Assembly: GCF_002563895.1 (NCBI RefSeq) | Contig: NZ_PDJB01000001.1 | Coordinates: 1,099,501-1,163,500, forward strand | DNA: 64,000 bases | From: Pseudomonas lurida | GTDB taxonomy: Bacteria > Pseudomonadota > Gammaproteobacteria > Pseudomonadales > Pseudomonadaceae | Reading direction: 5' to 3' | Made by a program: the position numbers and the translations under genes | The notes under the pieces: generated by a model | Databases searched by the model: none | Seen by the model: the letters and a program-made list of their open reading frames with translations, nothing else | Told to the model about the DNA's origin: nothing | In this document: in pieces, positions 59,515 to 64,000 of the stretch | Position numbering within the stretch: the first letter of the stretch is position 1 | Layout: each line of letters opens with the position of its first letter

Positions 59515-60546
59515 ATGAAGGTATTGAAATCCACCCTGGCCATCGTTTCCGCGGCGGCTGTACTGGGTGTCAGTGGTTTCGCCCAAGCTGGCGCCACGCT
59601 GGACGCCGTGCAGAAGAAAGGCTTTGTGCAATGTGGCGTGAGTGACGGTCTGCCGGGTTTCTCGGTACCGGATGCCAGCGGCAAGATCCTGGGGATCGAC
59701 GCTGACGTTTGCCGCGCTGTGGCCGCTGCCGTTTTCGGCGACGCTACCAAGGTCAAATTCAGCCAGTTGAATGCCAAGGAGCGTTTCACCGCGCTTCAAT
59801 CCGGCGAAGTCGACATTCTGTCCCGTAACACCACCATGACCAGCTCCCGCGACGCCGGCATGGGCCTGAAATTCCCAGGCTTCATCACTTACTACGACGG
59901 CATCGGCTTCTTGGTAAACAATAAGCTGGGCGTTAAAAGTGCCAAGGAACTGGACGGTGCAACCATCTGCATCCAGGCCGGTACCACCACTGAGCTGAAC
60001 GTTTCCGACTACTTCCGCGGCAACGGCCTGAAATACACCCCGATCACCTTCGACACCTCCGACGAAAGCGCCAAGTCGCTGGAATCCGGTCGCTGCGACG
60101 TACTGACGTCCGACAAGTCCCAACTGTTCGCCCAGCGCAGCAAGCTGGCCGCGCCGAAAGACTATGTGGTCCTGCCGGAAACCATTTCCAAGGAACCCCT
60201 GGGTCCAGTCGTGCGTAACGGCGACGACGAGTGGCTGGCCATCGTGCGCTGGGTTGGCTACGCCATGCTCAACGCTGAAGAAGCCGGTATCACTTCCAAA
60301 AACGTTGAAGCTGAAGCCAAGTCCACCAAGAACCCGGACGTTGCACGTCTGCTCGGTGCTGACGGTGAATACGGCAAAGACCTGAAAGTGAAGAAAGACT
60401 GGGTCGTACAGATCGTCAAGCAAGTGGGTAACTACGGTGAAGTGTTCGAGCGCAACCTGGGCAAGAGCACCCCGCTGGAAATCGACCGTGGCCTGAACGC
60501 ACTGTGGAACGCCGGCGGCATTCAATACGCACCACCTGTGCGCTGA
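59515..60546 (+). CDS. aapJ: General L-amino-acid ABC transporter substrate-binding protein
   Basis: Periplasmic receptor (343 aa) for a broad-range L-amino-acid transporter. Signal peptide MKVLKSTLAIVSAAAVLGVSGFAQA, mature start GATLDAVQKKGFVQCGVSDGLPGFSVPDASGKILGIDADVCRA. A TGGAGG site precedes the ATG. It heads aapJQMP; a hairpin separates it from aapQ, allowing high relative expression. Confidence 0.96.
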   Translation: MKVLKSTLAIVSAAAVLGVSGFAQAGATLDAVQKKGFVQCGVSDGLPGFSVPDASGKILGIDADVCRAVAAAVFGDATKVKFSQLNAKERFTALQSGEVDILSRNTTMTSSRDAGMGLKFPGFITYYDGIGFLVNNKLGVKSAKELDGATICIQAGTTTELNVSDYFRGNGLKYTPITFDTSDESAKSLESGRCDVLTSDKSQLFAQRSKLAAPKDYVVLPETISKEPLGPVVRNGDDEWLAIVRWVGYAMLNAEEAGITSKNVEAEAKSTKNPDVARLLGADGEYGKDLKVKKDWVVQIVKQVGNYGEVFERNLGKSTPLEIDRGLNALWNAGGIQYAPPVR

Positions 60547-60561
60547 TTGCTGATGGTTCTG

Positions 60562-60588
60562 TCACCCGGTGGGCCAACCGCCGGGTGA
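60562..60588 (+). promoter_or_regulatory. Stem-loop between aapJ and aapQ
   Basis: Perfect 8-bp stem TCACCCGG/CCGGGTGA with an 11-base loop, 15 bases after the aapJ stop. No T run follows. This type of hairpin commonly protects the binding-protein mRNA and lowers permease expression. Confidence 0.65.
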
Positions 60589-60618
60589 TGTTCTGTTCCA
60601 TTATTTCCGGGGCACTTC

Positions 60619-61800
60619 ATGCAAAATCAAATCGGCGCACCAAAGCAGAAGCTCAGCTTCAGCGATCCCAAAGTGCGTGCGTGGCTCTTCCAGATCATCA
60701 CGATTGTGGCGGTGGTCTCGCTGGGCTGGTACCTCTTCAACAATACCCAGACCAACCTTCAGCACCGGGGCATTACCTCGGGTTTCGACTTTCTTGAACG
60801 CAGTGCCGGCTTCGGCATCGCGCAGCACCTGATCGACTACACCGAATCGGACAGTTATGCCCGTGTGTTTGTGATCGGTTTGCTCAACACCTTGCTGGTG
60901 ACCTTCATCGGCGTGATCCTGGCGACGCTGCTCGGGTTCGTCATCGGCGTGGCTCGACTGTCGCCGAACTGGATGATCAACAAGCTGGCGACCGTGTATG
61001 TAGAAGTCTTCCGAAACATTCCGCCGCTGCTGCAAATCCTGTTCTGGTACTTCGCGGTGTTCCTGACCATGCCGGGGCCGCGTAACAGCCACAACTTCGG
61101 CGATACCTTCTTTGTCAGCAGCCGTGGCCTGAACATGCCGGCAGCGATTGCCGCTGACGGCTTCTGGCCGTTTGTGGTCAGCATCGTCGTCGCCATCGTG
61201 GCAATCGTGCTGATGGCGCGTTGGGCCAACAAGCGTTTCGAAGCCACCGGCGTACCGTTCCACAAGTTCTGGGCAGGCCTGGCGCTGTTCATCGTGATCC
61301 CGGCGTTGTGCGCCTTGATCTTCGGTGCACCGCTGCACTGGGAGATGCCCAAGCTGCAAGGCTTCAACTTTGTCGGCGGCTGGGTACTCATCCCTGAACT
61401 GTTGGCACTGACCCTGGCACTTACGGTGTACACGGCGGCGTTTATTGCCGAGATCGTACGTTCGGGCATCAAGTCCGTCAGCCACGGCCAGACCGAAGCT
61501 GCGCGCTCCCTGGGCCTGCGCCCTGGTCCGACGCTGCGCAAGGTGATCATCCCGCAGGCACTGCGAGTGATTATCCCGCCGCTGACCAGCCAGTACCTGA
61601 ACCTGGCGAAAAACTCGTCGCTGGCCGCCGGTATCGGTTACCCGGAAATGGTTTCGCTGTTTGCCGGCACGGTGCTCAACCAGACCGGGCAGGCGATCGA
61701 AGTCATTGCCATCACCATGAGCGTGTACCTGGCGATCAGCATCAGCATTTCCCTGCTGATGAACTGGTACAACAAGCGCATTGCGCTGATCGAGCGGTGA
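60619..61800 (+). CDS. aapQ: General L-amino-acid ABC transporter permease AapQ
   Basis: Inner-membrane permease (393 aa), one half of the heterodimeric channel. About eight membrane segments; the conserved EAA loop is GQTEAARSLGLRPGPTLRKVIIPQALRVIIPPL near 325-357. The long insert between the first segments is typical for AapQ and AapM. Followed by aapM after 10 bases. Confidence 0.96.
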   Translation: MQNQIGAPKQKLSFSDPKVRAWLFQIITIVAVVSLGWYLFNNTQTNLQHRGITSGFDFLERSAGFGIAQHLIDYTESDSYARVFVIGLLNTLLVTFIGVILATLLGFVIGVARLSPNWMINKLATVYVEVFRNIPPLLQILFWYFAVFLTMPGPRNSHNFGDTFFVSSRGLNMPAAIAADGFWPFVVSIVVAIVAIVLMARWANKRFEATGVPFHKFWAGLALFIVIPALCALIFGAPLHWEMPKLQGFNFVGGWVLIPELLALTLALTVYTAAFIAEIVRSGIKSVSHGQTEAARSLGLRPGPTLRKVIIPQALRVIIPPLTSQYLNLAKNSSLAAGIGYPEMVSLFAGTVLNQTGQAIEVIAITMSVYLAISISISLLMNWYNKRIALIER

Positions 61801-61810
61801 GGAAACACGC

Positions 61811-62908
61811 ATGAGTACGCATACTTTCAAACCTGATATGCCGCCGCCGAACAAGGTGTTCGGGCCGATGGCATGGATGCGCGCCAACCTGTTTTCCAGC
61901 TGGCTCAACACCCTGCTGACCCTGTTGGCGTTTTACCTGATCTACCTGGTGGTGCCGCCGATCCTGCATTGGGCAATCCTGGACGCCAACTGGGTCGGCA
62001 CCACGCGTGCCGATTGCACCAAGGAAGGCGCTTGCTGGGTGTTTATCCAACAGCGTTTCGGGCAGTTCATGTACGGCTACTACCCTGGCGACTTGCGCTG
62101 GCGCGTAGACCTGACCGTGTGGCTGGCCATCGTCGGCGTCGCGCCGTTGTTCATCTCGCGTTTCCAACGCAAGGCGATCTACGGCCTGAGCTTCCTGGTG
62201 TTGTACCCGATCATCGCCTACTTCCTGCTGCACGGCGGGATCTTTGGCCTGGCCAACGTGGCGACCAGCCAATGGGGCGGGCTGATGCTGACCCTGGTGA
62301 TCGCCACCGTCGGCATCGCCGGCGCCTTGCCGCTGGGCATCATGCTGGCGTTGGGGCGCCGTTCGAACATGCCGGCGATTCGAGTGGTCTGCGTGACCTT
62401 CATCGAATTCTGGCGAGGCGTGCCGTTGATCACCGTGCTGTTCATGTCGTCGGTGATGCTGCCGTTGTTCCTGCCTGAAGGCATGGGCATCGACAAATTG
62501 CTGCGCGCGCTGATCGGCGTGATCCTGTTCCAGTCGGCCTACGTGGCCGAAGTGGTGCGCGGAGGCCTGCAGGCGATTCCCAAAGGGCAGTACGAAGCCG
62601 CCGCCGCGATGGGCCTGGGTTACTGGCGCAGCATGGGCCTGGTGATTCTCCCGCAAGCCCTGAAGCTGGTAATCCCTGGCATCGTCAACACCTTTATCGC
62701 GCTGTTCAAGGACACGAGCCTGGTGATCATCATCGGCCTGTTTGACCTGCTCAACAGCGTCAAGCAAGCCGCTGCCGACCCTAAATGGTTGGGCATGGCC
62801 ACCGAAGGCTACGTGTTTGCAGCCCTGGTGTTCTGGATTTTCTGTTTTGGTATGTCGCGCTATTCCATTCATTTGGAACACAAGCTCGACACAGGCCACA
62901 AGCGTTAG
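61811..62908 (+). CDS. aapM: General L-amino-acid ABC transporter permease AapM
   Basis: Second inner-membrane permease (365 aa). EAA loop [35 protein letters not shown] near 256-290. It has the long periplasmic insertion containing [19 protein letters not shown] (Cys pair). AapP begins 11 bases downstream. Confidence 0.96.
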   Translation: MSTHTFKPDMPPPNKVFGPMAWMRANLFSSWLNTLLTLLAFYLIYLVVPPILHWAILDANWVGTTRADCTKEGACWVFIQQRFGQFMYGYYPGDLRWRVDLTVWLAIVGVAPLFISRFQRKAIYGLSFLVLYPIIAYFLLHGGIFGLANVATSQWGGLMLTLVIATVGIAGALPLGIMLALGRRSNMPAIRVVCVTFIEFWRGVPLITVLFMSSVMLPLFLPEGMGIDKLLRALIGVILFQSAYVAEVVRGGLQAIPKGQYEAAAAMGLGYWRSMGLVILPQALKLVIPGIVNTFIALFKDTSLVIIIGLFDLLNSVKQAAADPKWLGMATEGYVFAALVFWIFCFGMSRYSIHLEHKLDTGHKR

Positions 62909-62919
62909 GAGTTGTTGTT

Positions 62920-63684
62920 ATGAGCGAAGCGATCAAACAGCCTGTGAGCCCTGAAGGCATTATCCAGATGCAGGGCGTCAACAAGTGGTACGGCCAGTTC
63001 CACGTGTTGAAAGACATCAACCTCAACGTCAAGCAGGGCGAGCGTATCGTGTTGTGCGGCCCGTCCGGTTCCGGCAAGTCCACCACCATCCGTTGCCTCA
63101 ACCGCCTGGAAGAACACCAGCAGGGCCGCATCGTGGTCGATGGCGTGGAGCTGACCAACGACCTCAAGCAGATCGAAGCGATCCGCCGTGAAGTCGGCAT
63201 GGTGTTCCAGCACTTCAACCTGTTCCCGCACCTGACCATCCTGCAGAACTGCACGTTGGCACCGATGTGGGTGCGCAAGATGCCCAAGCGCAAGGCCGAG
63301 GAAATCGCCATGCACTACCTGGAGCGTGTGCGCATCCCGGAGCAGGCCCACAAGTTTCCGGGGCAATTGTCTGGCGGCCAGCAACAGCGCGTGGCGATCG
63401 CCCGTGCCCTGTGCATGAAGCCGAAAATCATGCTGTTCGATGAGCCGACCTCGGCACTCGACCCGGAAATGGTGAAAGAGGTATTGGACACCATGATCGG
63501 CCTGGCCGAAGACGGCATGACCATGTTGTGCGTAACCCACGAGATGGGCTTCGCCCGTACCGTGGCCAACCGCGTGATCTTCATGGACAAGGGCGAGATC
63601 GTGGAACAGGCGGCGCCGAATGACTTCTTCGACAACCCGCAGAATGATCGGACCAAATTGTTCCTGAGCCAGATCTTGCACTGA
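62920..63684 (+). CDS. aapP: General L-amino-acid ABC transporter ATPase AapP
   Basis: Cytoplasmic ATPase (254 aa) driving uptake. The ATG at 62920 has an AGGAG site 8 bases upstream and begins [13 protein letters not shown]; a longer frame upstream lies inside aapM. Walker [10 protein letters not shown] at 47-55, signature LSGGQQQR near 150, Walker [15 protein letters not shown], switch His in CVTHEMG. It is the last gene of the operon. Confidence 0.98.
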   Translation: MSEAIKQPVSPEGIIQMQGVNKWYGQFHVLKDINLNVKQGERIVLCGPSGSGKSTTIRCLNRLEEHQQGRIVVDGVELTNDLKQIEAIRREVGMVFQHFNLFPHLTILQNCTLAPMWVRKMPKRKAEEIAMHYLERVRIPEQAHKFPGQLSGGQQQRVAIARALCMKPKIMLFDEPTSALDPEMVKEVLDTMIGLAEDGMTMLCVTHEMGFARTVANRVIFMDKGEIVEQAAPNDFFDNPQNDRTKLFLSQILH

Positions 63685-63701
63685 TCGATGCTTGAAACGA
63701 T

Positions 63702-63732
63702 AAACCCGGCCTGGTGCCGGGTTTATTTTTTG
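63702..63732 (+). terminator. Terminator after aapP
   Basis: A 9-bp stem (AAACCCGGC/GCCGGGTTT, CTGGT loop) followed by ATTTTTT, 18 bases after the aapP stop. It sits at the junction with the convergent mqsA fragment and may also help end that transcript. Confidence 0.9.
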
Positions 63733-63737
63733 GGGAG

Positions 63738-64000
63738 CTAGGAGGCCTTGAGTGTTTCAGTGTCGTTGTGCACGGTGTAGGTAAAGGCGCCGCGCATATC
63801 CGCGCCTTCTGCCAGGACTTTTGCGTCAGCAAGCAGGTGCGGGTGACGATCCAGTAGCCGCATCAGCACCACCAATGGTTTGGGAGCAAGCAACTCGCCA
63901 CGTTCGTAGCGAGAGAATGCGTTGTGGCCGCCACCGGACAGCAATTCCACCGCTTCTTTTTGCGTAAGATGGAGTTTGCGACGGGTACGTTTGATCTCGG
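63738..64000 (-). CDS. mqsA: MqsA-type antitoxin, C-terminal part (5' end beyond window)
   Basis: The minus-strand frame runs off the right edge; 87 residues are visible. The C-terminal HTH has the family signature RRKLHLTQKEAVELLSGGGHNAFSRYERGE followed by RLLDRHPHLL, as in E. coli MqsA. The zinc-binding CxxC N-terminal half, if present, lies outside. The tail beyond the HTH (ADMRGAFTYTVHNDTETLKAS) is longer than I expect. The partner toxin, normally upstream of mqsA, would lie beyond the window. Confidence 0.85.
   Translation of the reverse strand, partial: EIKRTRRKLHLTQKEAVELLSGGGHNAFSRYERGELLAPKPLVVLMRLLDRHPHLLADAKVLAEGADMRGAFTYTVHNDTETLKAS

Overview
The window is a chromosomal segment of a Pseudomonas, most likely of the P. 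fluorescens group. The evidence is the high GC and coding density, the murC-ddlB-ftsQ-ftsA-ftsZ-lpxC order, a complete 12-gene alginate operon in the pseudomonad order, and intergenic REPIN-type inverted repeats built on a GTGGGAGCTGGCTTGCCTGCGAT-like arm. No rRNA, tRNA, CRISPR array, insertion sequence or prophage was found. The species assignment is inference, because no database could be searched.

Layout. 1-6.8 kb: the distal end of the division/cell-wall cluster (murC cut by the window edge, ddlB, ftsQ, ftsA, ftsZ, lpxC), closed by a terminator. 6.9-9.8 kb: a membrane diguanylate cyclase and an OprD-type porin. 10-16.4 kb: a leftward operon MFP-RND-response regulator-histidine kinase, with an 18-bp palindrome in front of it and two hairpins behind it. 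16.6-22.6 kb: small single genes (a 77-aa hypothetical, a family-3 solute-binding protein, a YkgJ-type cysteine-cluster protein, a GNAT, a CheV, a D-2-hydroxyacid dehydrogenase, a LysR). 22.7-24.9 kb: a 733-aa protein that I cannot assign. 25.1-29.9 kb: an efflux operon NodT-type outer-membrane lipoprotein - FUSC permease - DUF1656/AaeX - AaeA-like MFP. 29.9-34.4 kb: an MFS exporter with an NTF2-like partner, divergent from its likely LysR regulator across a perfect palindrome, then an SDR, a small membrane protein and an unknown 158-162-aa protein.

34.5-50.8 kb is the alginate operon, transcribed leftward as algD-alg8-alg44-algK-algE-algG-algX-algL-algI-algJ-algF-algA. Together these genes make GDP-mannuronate (AlgA, AlgD), polymerise it under c-di-GMP control (Alg8, Alg44), carry and modify the polymer in the periplasm (AlgK, AlgG, AlgX, AlgL, AlgI/J/F) and export it (AlgE). 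Catalytic residues are intact in every gene I could check. An AlgU (sigma-22)-type promoter lies about 0.5 kb upstream of algD. The operon contains a hairpin between algD and alg8 and REP/REPIN elements between algI and algL and between algF and algA.

51.7-64 kb: yaaA, a polysaccharide-deacetylase-family protein with a degenerate metal site, a PIN-PhoH ATPase, moaC-moaD-moaE, rhlB, a carboxylesterase, and the general L-amino-acid ABC transporter aapJ-aapQ-aapM-aapP behind a near-consensus sigma-54 promoter. The C-terminal half of an MqsA-type antitoxin lies at the right edge.

The best candidates for something undescribed are the 733-aa orphan protein (22663-24864), the metal-site-degenerate deacetylase-like protein (52615-53739) and the unknown 158-162-aa protein (33889-34377). 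I did not see a clearly new multi-gene system.
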